From Cannabis sativa (Eukaryota; Streptophyta; Magnoliopsida; Rosales; Cannabaceae), in NCBI RefSeq assembly GCF_029168945.1, contig NC_083604.1, forward strand, positions 44,263,686-44,327,685: a stretch of 64,000 nucleotides of DNA, given 5' to 3'. Of this stretch, positions 21,726 through 34,134 are shown one piece after another (the stretch's first letter is position 1; each line of letters opens with the position of its first letter). The translations under genes were made by a program, and so were the position numbers. The notes below the pieces were generated by a model. The model was not told where the DNA came from and made no database searches. It worked only from the letters and a program-made list of their open reading frames with translations.

Positions 21726-23973
21726 TGTAACACCCTAACTAATTTAGGCGTATTACGTGATTTTTAAACGTACTGTGCAGCTCGTTGCTAATCAACGAGG
21801 TTTATGGAAAAACGTGATTAATTAAAATTTTGCTTTTTCATTAAACTTATAAACCATTTTACCAAAAAGTCTCGGGATCCCGATTTATAAAAATATTTAC
21901 AAACGTTTTTACTATTCAACTTTTACATCAAAATAAGGTCATCTAACGACCGTTACAAAAATCTCGACTTCGTCGTCCCGAGGATCGTACGCTCCAGGCC
22001 TAACCGCCCCGACATGTACAATCCCATAAGCTCGCTCACGGTCCATCAGCAACTGCCTTGCCTTTACCTACACATGCAACGTAAACTGTGAGTCGACAGA
22101 CTCAGTAAGAAAAGCATAATAATATCATACATAAAACTGACTGCCGTGTCCAACACGATACTGAGTCCCGCTACTGCCATGTCCAACATGGTACTGAGCA
22201 CTACTGCCATGTCCAACATGGTACTGAGTTTTGAACGTTCAGGGGACGGCACTATTGACAAGTATCCTCCTGATCGGTCGAACCGGTCATACTCCGCCTT
22301 CTTGGTCATACTCCACCGTACCGACGGGATAGGTCAATAGCACCGAACCACCAACCAGTGTCAGCCTGATCGGTCGAACCGGTCATACTCCGGCTGCTGG
22401 TCATACTCCAGCCTGTACCGACGTGACAGGGTTGGGTGGTTCGAAGCCTAAATACATATCTAATGTAAACTAACAGGCTTCCTACATGCACGCTAAACAT
22501 GTAATCTACATATGCATACTGTTATACTAATCTTACCTGGATTCCGATTTCAGGTGTGCCGGTCAACCTGACTGGAACCGAAGCTGAACGGCGGACATCG
22601 GCTCCTACACCATAAAAATCACAACGCTATAAGTGACACGCTAAATCACTTCCCGGGGACTAAAACTTGAAACTAAAAGTTTCCCTATCGATAAAAAGCA
22701 TGGCAATACCCCTAAAAACCCAAAAACGAGGAAAACTAGGGTTCTGAAAAATCCCCCATCCGGAAGTCCGGTTGCCCAACCGGAATTCCGGTTCTGGGAA
22801 AATCTGAACCCCCATCCGGAATTCCGGATGCTCAACCGGAATTCCGGTTCCTCGCAGGCAGCAACCAAAAAAATTCCATATCTTGACCAATTCGAACCCA
22901 AATGGTCCCAAACTTTCCAGACCTCCTACATAGGTCCCAAATGACCATTCCAAGGCCTCAAACCTACCCAGAAACCTCACAAGCAAATTTCACCATTGAA
23001 GACCAAGCTTTGAGTTCAAGAACTCAAACTTGGTTAAACCCTCTAGCATGCACCCTAGCCTAGTTAATTCTACTTAACTAAGCATAGAAATACCTCTGCA
23101 AACTAACAAAAACACCCAGCAATTATACAGAAACAAAACATGCATTTTCTCACCAAAAATCATCAATTTTCACATATAAATTAAAAGCTTGAACAATCTA
23201 GCTACTCATGCTTCAAACAACTCATTTAACATCAAAAATCATGCTTTGAACAACTTAAATCAACAACTAAACACAGCAGAAACATCTCTCAAAAATCACA
23301 TGCATTACCATCCAATTTCATCATTTTTCTTCAAGAATTTAAGGAGAAAGGGACAAGGAAACACATACCACACAAGAGATCAATAAAGATTGCAAACCCA
23401 AGCTTGAATCACCACAAAATCCAGCTCTTGAACCCCAAAGCTCTCAGCCGAAAAAGAGAGAGAGTTGTGTGTGTGTGAGTTTTTGAAATTTCCTTTAAAT
23501 TGACTAAGTGTTGAAAATGTGAGTAAAAGAGAATAAAAGCCATTTATCACATTCTATTTTCAGCCAACAAATAAATAAAATAAACACTTAACATTTATTT
23601 TCCATATCATAAATCACATAAGACAAAAATACAAATGGGGCAAAAAGACCATTTTGCCCCTCCACCATAAAATCATGAAAATCATACTAAAGGGGTATTT
23701 TTGGGACATTCTAAATTCCCGGCCATTCCCGACATTCCCAATGTCTAAAACCCGTCCCCAAAATACTAACATACTAAGTTGTGATTTCTACTGAGCCAAA
23801 CGCCGCGTTCCAAAATACGGACACGGAAATGCGAAATATAAAACTGCTGATAACATACTCATGCATATCTGAATTCCATAAATATCCATAATAAATTATT
23901 TAAATAGCTATAAATAATTTCCTGATTAACATAAATAACTGCTAATTTCCAAATTAACTAAGCGGGCTTTACA
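21726..23973 (-). repeat. 3' LTR of Tekay copy 2
   Basis: 2248 bp. It matches 28942-31176 almost perfectly across 22620-23810. Differences are concentrated at 21970-22620, 22760-22860 and 23810-23850, mostly at CCG, CGG, CAG, CTG and CCGG sites. The pol frame runs 16 bp into it (to 23958). Confidence 0.95.
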
Positions 23974-26900
23974 ACTCTCCCCCCCATAAAAACGATTTCG
24001 TCCCCGAAATCTAACCTGAATAACTCTGGATATTGAGCTCGCATATCTGATTCTAGCTCCCAGGTGGCTTCTTCCACCTTACTGTTTCTCCAGAGAACCT
24101 TGACCAACGCTATGGTCTTATTCCGAAGGACTTTATCCTTTCTATCCAGGATCTGCACTGGCTGTTCCTCATAGGACATATCTGACTGAAGCTGAAGGCT
24201 CTCATAACTGATTATATGAGAGGGGTCTGAAACGTATTTTCTCAACATTGAGACATGAAATACGTTGTGCACTGCTGATAAAGCTGGAGGCAATGCTAAC
24301 CGATATGCCACTTGACCTATCTTCTCAAGAATCTCGAAAGGTCCTGTAAATCTAGGGCATAACTTGCCTCTTTTCCCGAAACGTTTAATCCCCTTCATCG
24401 GAGATACTCGCAAAAACACATGGTCCCCTACTCGGAACACAACATCTCTACGTTTCGGATCTGCGTAACTCTTCTGTCTGCTCTGGGAGGCAAGCATTCT
24501 AGCTTTAATCTTCTCTATTGCCTCATTGGTCCGTTGAACTGATTCTGGACCAAGGTATTTCTTCTCCCCTGTCTCATCCCAGTGGATAGGGGATCTACAT
24601 TTCCTACCGTACAACAGTTCATAGGGTGCCATCCCTATCGTACTCTGATAACTGTTGTTATATGAGAACTCTACTAACGGTAGGTATTTGTTCCATGAAC
24701 CCTCAAAGTCCATAACACAGGCTCTCAGCATGTCCTCCAATATCTGAATTGTCCTTTCGGACTCACCATCTGTCTGAGGATGGAATGCTGTACTGAATTT
24801 TAGCTTTGTACCCATTGCCCGTTGCAAACTTTGCCAAAATTTGGAGGTGAATTTCGGATCCCTGTCCGAAACTATAGACTTCGGTACCCCGTGAAGTCTC
24901 ACTATCTCCCTGACATATAACTCTGCCAACTGATCCACTGTAAACGCCGTTCTGACCGGCAGAAAATGAGCAGATTTCGTAAATCGGTCCACCACTACCC
25001 AGATGGAATCATACATACCCGTGGTCCTAGGTAACCCGACCACAAAATCCATAGTAATATCCTCCCATTTCCATTCTGGTAGGGTTAGAGGCTGCAACAA
25101 CCCTGCTGGTCTCTGATGTTCAGCCTTGATCTGCTGACATGTGAGGCATCTCGATACGAATTCTACCAAATTCTTCTTCATACCGTTCCACCAGAAGTAC
25201 GGTTTCAAGTCTTGGTACATCTTGGTGGTGCCGGGATGCAGAGAATATGGGGTAGAATGAGCCTCCTCAAAGATCTCGTTCCTCAAGTCCACACTGTTTG
25301 GGACGCAAACCCTGGCTTTATACAAAAGCATCCCACTATCTGACACTGAAAAGTCCTTGGCTTGACCAGCCAATACCTCATCTCGGATCTTCACTAACTC
25401 CGGATCTGTCGTCTGAGCAACTTTTATTCTTTCTACCGTATCGGATTGCAGCGTTAAGTTGTGTAGCTGACCTACCACAAACTCAATGCTGGACCTGATC
25501 ATATCCTCTGCTAGCTGAGGTGAGATCTGAACCATGCTAGCCACTTGCCCGGGACCCTTTCTGCTCAGGGCATCGGCCACTACATTGGCTTTCCCGGGAT
25601 GGTAAAGGATCTCGCAATCATAATCCTTCACTAACTCCAACCAACGCCTCTGTCTCATGTTCAAATCTTTCTGAGTAAAGAAATACTTGAGACTTTTATG
25701 GTCGGTATAGATCTCGCACTTCTCACCATACAAGTAATGCCGCCAAATCTTCAGTGCAAAAACCACTGCGGCCAATTCTAAATCATGAGTCGGGTATCGC
25801 TGTTCATAATCCTTTAACTGACGGGAGGCATAAGCGATAACCCGATCGGCTTGCATCAATACGCACCCCAAACCCTGTTTGGATGCGTCACAAAAGACCA
25901 CGAACTTCTCCTCGTCCGAAGGCAAAGCTAGTACCGGAGCAGTAATCAATCTCTGTTTCAGCTCCTGAAAACTAGCTTCGCATTTATCTGTCCAGATAAA
26001 TCGCTGATTCTTCTTTGTAAGCTCGGTTAGGGGCATTGAAATTTTGGAGAACCCCTCCACGAACCTACGGTAATACCCAGCTAATCCCAAAAAGCTTCTG
26101 ATCTCTGTCACTGTCTTCGGTCTCGGCCAATCCCTGACGGATTCGATCTTCCCGGGATCCACCTTGATCCCATCTTTACTCACAATGTGCCCTAGGAAGG
26201 ACACCTGAGACAACCAGAACTCACATTTCATGAACTTGGCGTAGAGTCTATGTTCTCGAAGTCGTTGCAGTACCATCTGAAGATGTAACTCATGCTCCTC
26301 TTCTGACTGAGAGTACACGAGGATGTCGTCGATAAACACAATAACACAGATATCGAGGAAATCCTTGAATACTCTATTCATCAGGTCCATGAATGCTGCA
26401 GGAGCATTGGTTAGTCCAAATGACATAACCAGGAACTCGTAGTGTCCATACCTGGTGCGGAAAGCCGTCTTTGGAATGTCCTCCTCTCGGATTCTCAACT
26501 GATGATAACCCGAACGGAGATCAATCTTAGAAAAGACCGTCTTCCCCTGAAGCTGATCGAACAAGTCATCGATCCTAGGTAATGGATATTTATTCTTCAC
26601 CGTCAGCTTGTTCAACTCTCTGTAGTCGATGCACATCCTCATAGAGCCATCCTTCTTCTTCACGAACAAAACCGGGGCTCCCCAAGGTGACACACTGGGC
26701 CGAATGAACCCTATGTCAAGCAACCCTTGGAGCTGAATCTTTAACTCCTTAAGTTCAGCTGGAGCCATCCTATACGGGGCTTTGGAAACCGGATCCACCC
26801 CTGGTGCCAAGTCAATCACAAAGTCAATCTCCCGATGAGGTGGTAACCCTGGAAGTTCTTCGGGAAAAACGTCCAAAAATTCCCGAACCACATTGATGTC

Positions 26901-27349
26901 CTCTGGCCGAATGGTGTCTGGCCGAGTGGTGTCCACCACCACGGCCACAAATCCTAAGCACCCACCGTGCAACAATTCTCTCGCTGACATAGCCGAGATC
27001 ACTGGGATCCGAGATCCCTGAACCGAACCCACAAATACGAACGGTTCTTCACTTTCTGGTTGGAAGACCACCATCTTCCTCTTGCAATCAATGCTCGCCG
27101 AATATTTAGATAGGAAATCCATTCCTAAAATAATATCAAATTCGACTAAGCTCATCTCTATCAGATCAGCGCTCAACTCTCTACCATCTATCCTGATCGG
27201 CATAGACCTAATCCACCTATTGGAGATAACCAATTCTCCGCCAGGTAACAGGGTTCCAAACCCTGATTCATATCTATCAAAGGGTCTACCCAACTTACTA
27301 AAGACTCTGGCCGCCACATAAGAACGTGTAGCCCCAGAATCAAACAAAG
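23958..27349 (-). CDS. Tekay copy 2 pol: protease, reverse transcriptase, RNase H, integrase, chromodomain
   Basis: Retrotransposon enzymes in one long open frame. Domains in order: protease starting at DSGAT (Asp codon 27341-27339) with [11 protein letters not shown]; reverse transcriptase with [15 protein letters not shown] and the catalytic FIDD (26336-26325); RNase H ([26 protein letters not shown]); integrase HHCC (HPGTTKMYQ to CLTCQQIK) and DDE core ([23 protein letters not shown]); and a C-terminal chromodomain ([12 protein letters not shown]). The upstream 140 codons of this frame (27764 onward) are gag DNA read out of frame. The true link to gag is broken by one extra T near 27345. 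The stop falls inside the 3' LTR. Confidence 0.9.
23978..23985 (-). other. Polypurine tract of Tekay copy 2
   Basis: Minus-strand GGGGGGAG-type run next to the 3' LTR (inner border 23973). Confidence 0.85.
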
Positions 27350-28661
27350 ACCGAATAAAACGAGTCGTTAATAAGAATCTGACCTGTAACAACTGATGGG
27401 CTGGCATCTGCATCAGCCTGCGTGATGGCGAATACCCTGGCTGGAGTGGGTACCGCTGGAGCTCTCGGTGCCTCTGGCCGGAGCTGGGGACATTCCCTCT
27501 TGAAGTGCCCGGGCATGCCACAATGAAAGCATCCCTGCCCCTTGCACTCTCCCCGATGATGCCTCTTGCAGGTAGGGCACTCGGGATAGGAGAAGCGAGT
27601 CTCATTACCACCAGGACGACTCCCTCTGTTCTGGTTCCCCCGGAACCTCTTGTTCTGACTCGAGCCGCCGGAAGCAGTGGGTGCCCTCTTCCTCTGATCA
27701 ATGGCCGAACCACTACTCCCCCTGCTGAAGCCTGATGCAGGAGGGGTAGGAGCTCCGCCACCAACCGGAGTACTAGCTGACTCTGACATGCACCCCACTG
27801 CGCCCTCAGCTCGCAGTGCCTTCTCCACCATCTGAGCGTAGGTGGTGCTGTCGTCGGTGGTAATCATCAGGTCATGCCTGATCTTGGGATTCAACCCGTC
27901 CAGATACTTCTCCTTTCTGCTGAAGTCGGTCGGCACAATACCCGAGGCTAACCTCGCCAACCGGTCAAACTGAGTTGTATACTCAGTGACACTCATGTTC
28001 TCCCGCTGGGTCAGGTGAACGAATTCCTTTCTCTTGGCGCTTCTAACCGCCTCGTTGTAGTACTTCGCGTTGAAAAGTTCCTGGAACCTCTCCCAAGTCA
28101 TGGTGGTGACATCGTGAATCTGAGACACCATGTCCCACCATACCAGGGCATCCTCCTGGAACTGGAATGTGGCGCACACCACTCTGTCGTTGCCGGTGAC
28201 ACCCATGAAGTTCAAGATTCTGGTGATCACCGTAAGCCACTGCTCGGCTTTCGACACATCTGGACCTCCCAGGAATACCGGAGGTGCTTGCTTCCGGAAC
28301 CGCTCATATAAAGGTTCCAATCTGTGGGCCGCCACTACCATCTCGGCACAGGCGGCGAGGGCGAGTGCCGCCGGAACTACCGGCCTTTGGGCTGCGGGAG
28401 CACCTGCTGTCTCAACCTCGAATCTCGAGGTCTTGCTCTTCGATCCCGGCTTGCATTTCCGCAAACCGTAACTCCCAATTCGGGGCTCCCCGATCGAGCT
28501 GGGGAGCACAGGCAGCCCGTGGCGGGTTCTCATCACCCCGACCACGAGCCCCGCCTCGGGGACCTCTACCTCGGCCCCAGCAGTGGGGGAAACCGAGCTC
28601 CCTCTCCACGATTCGACCCCACCGAGTTGCCTCGACTCCCGGTAGTCCGCCCGGCGTCCAT
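27340..28661 (-). pseudogene. Tekay copy 2 gag and start of protease, frameshifted at both ends
   Basis: The ATG at 28661 opens MDAGRTTGSRGN but hits a stop after about 31 codons; the downstream frame (from about 28590) is open to 27340. It has an Arg/Gly-rich segment, the capsid domain (PPVFLGGPDVSKAEQWL...DALVWWDMV...VHLTQRENMSVTEYTTQFDRL), basic linkers ([13 protein letters not shown]) and a CCHC knuckle [14 protein letters not shown]. It ends FYSVFV* because of an extra T, where copy 1 reads LYSVLF and continues into protease. Both copies show the same early shift, so the biological start may differ from this ATG. Confidence 0.85.
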
Positions 28662-28926
28662 CTAGTTAGAACCGCCCGCGAAACCAAGAGTTGGCATATC
28701 GTGTCGTATTCAAGGCGAGCTTACTAATGCCGCTTAATTGGAAATTAGAAATGAAACATGCGCCTATTCTACTATCAAAGCTACTAACATGCTTCCTAAC
28801 AGGCTTTTCTTTTTCATAACTGAATAAAATAAACTACTAAAGCAATAAAGGCTTGCCGAACCGTGAACCGAGCTAGCTGGCGATGATGATTGTACATGTC
28901 GTGACGATCTTCTAAGACAACTCCGC

Positions 28927-28938
28927 GGCTCGATACCA
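28927..28938 (-). other. Primer binding site of Tekay copy 2 (altered tRNA-iMet)
   Basis: Minus-strand TGGTATCGAGCC against TGGTATCAGAGCC in copy 1: one A is missing, again in a CAG context. It lies 3 bp from the LTR. Confidence 0.85.
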
Positions 28939-28941
28939 AAT

Positions 28942-31176
28942 TGTAACACCCTAACTAATTTAGGCGTATTACGTGATTTTTAAACGTCTTGTGCGGCTCG
29001 TTGCTAATCAACGAGGTTTATGGAAAAACGTGATTAATTAAAATTTTGCTTTTTCATTAAACTTATAAACCATTTTACCAAAAAGTCTCGGGATCCCGAT
29101 TTATAAAAATATTTACAAACGTTTTTACTATTCAACTTTTACATCAAAATAAGGTCATCTAACGACCGTTACAAAAATCTCACCTGCGTCCCGAGGATCG
29201 TACGCTCCGTGCCTAACCGCCCCGAGCATGTACAATCCCATAAGCTCGCTCACGGTCCATCAAGAATCGCCTTGCCTTTACCTACACATGCAACGTAAGC
29301 GTGAGTCGACGGACTCGGTAAGAAAAGCATAATAATATCATACATAAAACCGATCGCCGTGTCCAACACGATACCGAGTCCCGCTCGCCATGTCCAACAT
29401 GGTGCCGAGCACTACCGCCATGTCCAACATGGTACCGAGTTTTGAACGTTCGGGGGACGGCACTATTGACAAGTATCCTCCGATCGGTCGAACCGGTCAT
29501 ACTCCGGTGCTGGTCATACTCCGGCTGTACCGACGGGATAGGTCAATAAGATCGAACCACCAACCGGTGTCGGCTGATCGGTCGAGCCGGTCATACTCAT
29601 TCTTGGTCATACTCCGGCATGTACCGACGTGACGGGGTTGGGTGGTTCGAAGCCTAAATACATATCTAATGTAAACTAACGTGCTTCCTACATGCACGCT
29701 AAACATGTAATCTACATATGCATACCGTTATACTAATCTTACCCGGATTCCGATTTCGTGTGTGCGTCAACCTGACTGGAACTGAAGCTGAACGGCGGAT
29801 TACTGGCTCCTACACCATAAAAATCACAACGCTATAAGTGACACGCTAAATCACTTCCCGGGGACTAAAACTTGAAACTAAAAGTTTCCCTATCGATAAA
29901 AAGCATGGCAATACCCCTAAAAACCCAAAAACGAGGAAAACTAGGGTTCTGAAAAATCCCCCATCCGGAAGTCCGGTTGCCCAACCGGAATTCCGTTTCT
30001 GGGAAAATCTGAACCCCCATCCGAACCGGATGCTCAACCGAATTAGGTTCCTCGCAGGCAGCAACCAAAAAAATTCCATATCTTGACCAATTCGAACCCA
30101 AATGGTCCCAAACTTTCCAGACCTCCTACATAGGTCCCAAATGACCATTCCAAGGCCTCAAACCTACCCAGAAACCTCACAAGCAAATTTCACCATTGAA
30201 GACCAAGCTTTGAGTTCAAGAACTCAAACTTGGTTAAACCCTCTAGCATGCACCCTAGCCTAGTTAATTCTACTTAACTAAGCATAGAAATACCTCTGCA
30301 AACTAACAAAAACACCCAGCAATTATACAGAAACAAAACATGCATTTTCTCACCAAAAATCATCAATTTTCACATATAAATTAAAAGCTTGAACAATCTA
30401 GCTACTCATGCTTCAAACAACTCATTTAACATCAAAAATCATGCTTTGAACAACTTAAATCAACAACTAAACACAGCAGAAACATCTCTCAAAAATCACA
30501 TGCATTACCATCCAATTTCATCATTTTTCTTCAAGAATTTAAGGAGAAAGGGACAAGGAAACACATACCACACAAGAGATCAATAAAGATTGCAAACCCA
30601 AGCTTGAATCACCACAAAATCCAGCTCTTGAACCCCAAAGCTCTCAGCCGAAAAAGAGAGAGAGTTGTGTGTGTGTGAGTTTTTGAAATTTCCTTTAAAT
30701 TGACTAAGTGTTGAAAATGTGAGTAAAAGAGAATAAAAGCCATTTATCACATTCTATTTTCAGCCAACAAATAAATAAAATAAACACTTAACATTTATTT
30801 TCCATATCATAAATCACATAAGACAAAAATACAAATGGGGCAAAAAGACCATTTTGCCCCTCCACCATAAAATCATGAAAATCATACTAAAGGGGTATTT
30901 TTGGGACATTCTAAATTCCCGGCCATTCCCGACATTCCCAATGTCTAAAACCCGTCCCCAAAATACTAACATACTAAGTTGTGATTTCTACTGAGCCAAA
31001 CGCCGCGTTCCAAAATACCGGACACCGGAAATGCGAAATATAAAAACTGCTGATAACATACTCATGCATATCTGAATTCCATAAATATCCATAATAAATT
31101 ATTTAAATAGCTATAAATAATTTCCTGATTAACATAAATAACTGCTAATTTCCAAATTAACTAAGCGGGCTTTACA
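28942..31176 (-). repeat. 5' LTR of Tekay copy 2
   Basis: 2235 bp, plus strand TGTAACACCC...GGGCTTTACA. Its outer end faces the chitinase gene and is followed by the duplicated TGGCA at 31177. Confidence 0.95.
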
Positions 31177-32335
31177 TGGCATGCCTCTGACACAATCCCC
31201 ATAAATCTGGTGACCTTTTCTCCTCTACCAGACACAAGGCAAAAAGGGGGTCACCTATATTAGGGAGCCACATTACTTTGACATTCCTTTTTTTTTTTTC
31301 CAATGATAGTGCACGTCCATGTCTGTCGCTATCAGCAGTACAATATCGTACGACAGATTGCTTTTAAGAGTTGGGCCTCACTTACCTAACGCAATAGCTC
31401 AAAAGAATGCATGATTAATATATTTTAATTAGCCTATCAGTAGATTTTTTGTTACAATAAACCCGAGTGTGGCCCGGATCCGCCGGACCCATAAGCATGA
31501 CTGCCTATAAATAAGACATTTTATCTTTTATGTAGGGTTCACGACCTGAATATATATGTTAGAGCTATAGAAATTGTACAGCTAAAGCTAAAGGCATATA
31601 AAAATGTTTCATGGAGTAAGGCTCCACGTAAAAAGTTGTGTTCTCTTATTCTCTAATCTATTGTTTTTGCTTAATCTTTCTTAATTAATATCTCGTTTCA
31701 AAAACACTCATTAAATAATTATATATGAAAAACAAAAAGTTCAATGTAAAGTAACTAATTCAATCGGCATATATATATTTGTGAATTGGAATATGGTTTC
31801 GAAGTAAAGAATTATAGGATTAGGTTTGATACAGCATATAAAATCTGCATTTAAGAATGATTTAATAGAGTATGAGCCAAATAATACAAATTTATTTGAT
31901 TAACATCCTTGCGTAATAGGTATAACAGCAATAAAGCTTCAAAAAACAAAAAGGATTATTATTATATATATAGACCAGCTAGAGAAAGCAACTTTTAATT
32001 TGTTTTGAAGATATATATGTGCTAAAATTGAGAACCCCAGCAAATGCACTACCCGGCTAGTTCCATGGCCCAAGAAATTGCATCACGTGATAACTGGATA
32101 TTTATTACTCATGAACTTTAAATTAGTATAGTTTTCATGTACACGCAATGTAATGTAAGTAAACTATGATAATATTAATAAACTAAAGCATTTTGAGTTT
32201 AAGAAACGTGATTAATGTGTACTATAATATGGGGAGAAAAAGTTAGGTAGAATAGTTAACTTCAGATAATTTAACTATATATATAACAACTATATCATTC
32301 AGACTTGATATATCTTATGAAAGTAAAATACAACA
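31177..32335 (+). promoter_or_regulatory. Upstream region of the chitinase gene
   Basis: Apparently single-copy DNA between the Tekay LTR and the chitinase ATG. It is AT-rich with a poly-T run near 31289. A TATATATA box at 32276-32283 lies 53-60 bp before the ATG, implying a short leader. A TTTGAC (W-box-like core) occurs near 31274; I do not claim it is functional. No other gene is visible. Confidence 0.6.
32276..32283 (+). promoter_or_regulatory. Putative TATA box of the chitinase gene
   Basis: CTATATATATAAC context, 53 bp upstream of the ATG at 32336. The start has a good plant context (ACAACAATGAAA). Confidence 0.6.
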
Positions 32336-33642
32336 ATGAAACACTATTACTTGTGCTTGTGTAGTATTATTACTGCATTGTTTCTTCTAGTAAATGTTAG
32401 CTCCTACGCAGTAGCAGCAGGAGAATGTGGAAAAGATGCTGGCGGTGCTCTTTGTGCTGAGGGCTTTTGCTGTAGTAACTACGGATACTGTGGTCAAACC
32501 GACGACTATTGTGCCCCTGATAAGTGCCAAAGCCAATGCCCAACTCCTTCTCCACCCCCGCCACCATCACCACCGTCTCCGCCACCTCCTCCCTTCACAC
32601 CACCACCTCCGGCGTCTCCCGAAGATATTAGCAACATCATTACTCCATCAATATTCGAGGAGATGCTTACCTATAGAAATGACCCTCGATGCAAAAGCAA
32701 TGGCTTCTACGCCTACGATGCCTTCATAACAGCCGCTAGAAATTTTCCAAGCTTTGGTACTACTGGTACTCTAGAAACTCGTAAGAGAGAACTCGCGGCA
32801 TTCCTTGCCCAAACTTCTCACGAGACCACAGGTAACCATTTTCATTACTGACCCTTGTGTTCCTTATGTTCTTAAAGAAATATATGTAGTTTTTTTCAAT
32901 TTGCTGATTATGTCTCTTTACGAATTGTATATATACAGGAGGATGGTCAACCGCAGAAGGAGGACCATATGCTTGGGGATATTGCTTTATCAGCGAAGTA
33001 GGTCAGCCTGGTTCTTATTGCGTACCTAGCACAGAATGGCCTTGTGTTCCTGGCAAAAAATACTATGGTCGTGGACCCATTCAAATCAGTTAGTAAGTGA
33101 CCATTGTCTACTATCTGCTGGGAGAATTAATAATATGATCAGTGCTTTTCACATGAATATATAATGCACATGTCATACCTTTTTTAACACTTGTTCATTT
33201 GTGATGATATATAACCAGTAATTACAACTACGGACCCGCTGGTCAAGCACTTGGATTGGAACTATTAAGCAACCCAGATCTAGTTGCAACAGACGCAGTT
33301 GTTTCATTCAAGACAGCTATATGGTTTTGGATGACTCCACAGTATAATAAGCCATCTTGTCACGACGTTATTGTTGGCGAGTGGATACCGACACCGGCTG
33401 ACGTGGCAGCTAATCGACTTCCGGGCTATGGTGTCATCACTAACATAATCAACGGAGGTCTGGAGTGCGGCCATGGTGAAGATGACAGGGTTAAAGATAG
33501 GATTGGTTTCTATGAAAGGTACTGCGGTATACTTGGAGTAAGCACTGGGGAAAACGTGGACTGTTACTATCAACACTCTTTCGGTTTTAGACTCATGAAT
33601 GCAAGATCATTTGGAGTGATCAAAATGTCGGTCGACGAATAG
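32336..33642 (+). CDS. Class I endochitinase (hevein domain plus GH19), three exons
   Basis: Secreted defence enzyme that cuts beta-1,4-GlcNAc bonds of fungal chitin. Exons 32336-32831, 32939-33092 and 33219-33642; both introns (107 and 126 bp) are GT-AG and the joined frame is open for 357 codons. Residues 1 to about 29: signal peptide. About 30-68: hevein chitin-binding domain with eight Cys ([11 protein letters not shown]...[10 protein letters not shown]...YC...CQSQC). About 69-93: Pro-rich hinge. From about 95: GH19 domain with Glu163 in SHETTGGW and Glu185 in GYCFISE, 22 residues apart as in known family members, plus [10 protein letters not shown]. The C-terminal tail after HSFG is about 18 residues and hydrophobic/acidic; a vacuolar sorting role is possible but unproven. 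No lesion seen; the only confident host gene here. Confidence 0.95.
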
Positions 33643-34134
33643 GGGTAGTGTATTAATAGTGTATAATGTTTTTTTGTAATGAGTTGTACACGTACGTACT
33701 TGTATATATAGCTATATTTATCATATACGGTACGTACACTTAATAAGGTGAGGATATAAATTAATAATAAGCAACTCAACTACTTTTGTGGTTATTCTAT
33801 TATGAAGATACGATCTGCTCTAATTCTTTTTTTTGTTTTTGCAAAGTAATCTGCTCTAATTCTGTGCACAAACGTTTTACTCTTCCTTTTCATGTGTTCC
33901 TGTTGCTCAAAACTTTTTGCAAAAATTCACTCATATCCAAGTACTATTTGTCTTCTAGTGCACAATTTTTTATTAAATGTAGGTATATACAATTACATTA
34001 AGTAGATTTTTTGAAATGTATATTAATTACATTGATTTTGTAGAGTCTCATGCTTAACTTTTCTATAACTAATTAAAAACAATATCTCATTTTTACCATC
34101 ATATGACCAGAGGTTGTTGCATTGGTTCAGAGAG
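33643..34134 (+). other. 3' flank of the chitinase gene
   Basis: AT-rich, probably the 3' UTR and spacer; AATAAGG and AATTAATAATAAGC runs near 33740-33772 could serve as polyadenylation signals. No other feature recognised before the copia LTR at 34135. Confidence 0.4.

Larger units (their letters stand above)
21726..31176 (-). mobile_element. Tekay/Del-like Ty3/gypsy chromovirus, copy 2 (nearly intact)
   Basis: 9451 bp on the minus strand: 5' LTR 28942-31176, primer site 28927-28938, gag-pol 28661-23958, polypurine tract 23978-23985, 3' LTR 21726-23973, target duplication TGGCA (21721-21725 and 31177-31181). All enzymatic domains and the chromodomain are present. One base insertion before the protease active site and a shift early in gag are the visible lesions. 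LTRs agree almost base for base over more than 1.3 kb, indicating a young insertion. Confidence 0.95.

Noticed and set aside
23189..23386. 65-codon frame in the Tekay LTR (identical at 30389-30586)
   Set aside because: Lies entirely within LTR U3/leader-like DNA, is absent in this form from copy 1, and is Asn-rich from AT-rich sequence.
28015..28727. Several plus-strand frames opposite Tekay copy 2 gag (and the minus frames opposite copy 1 gag)
   Set aside because: Antisense shadows of the GC-rich gag coding sequence.
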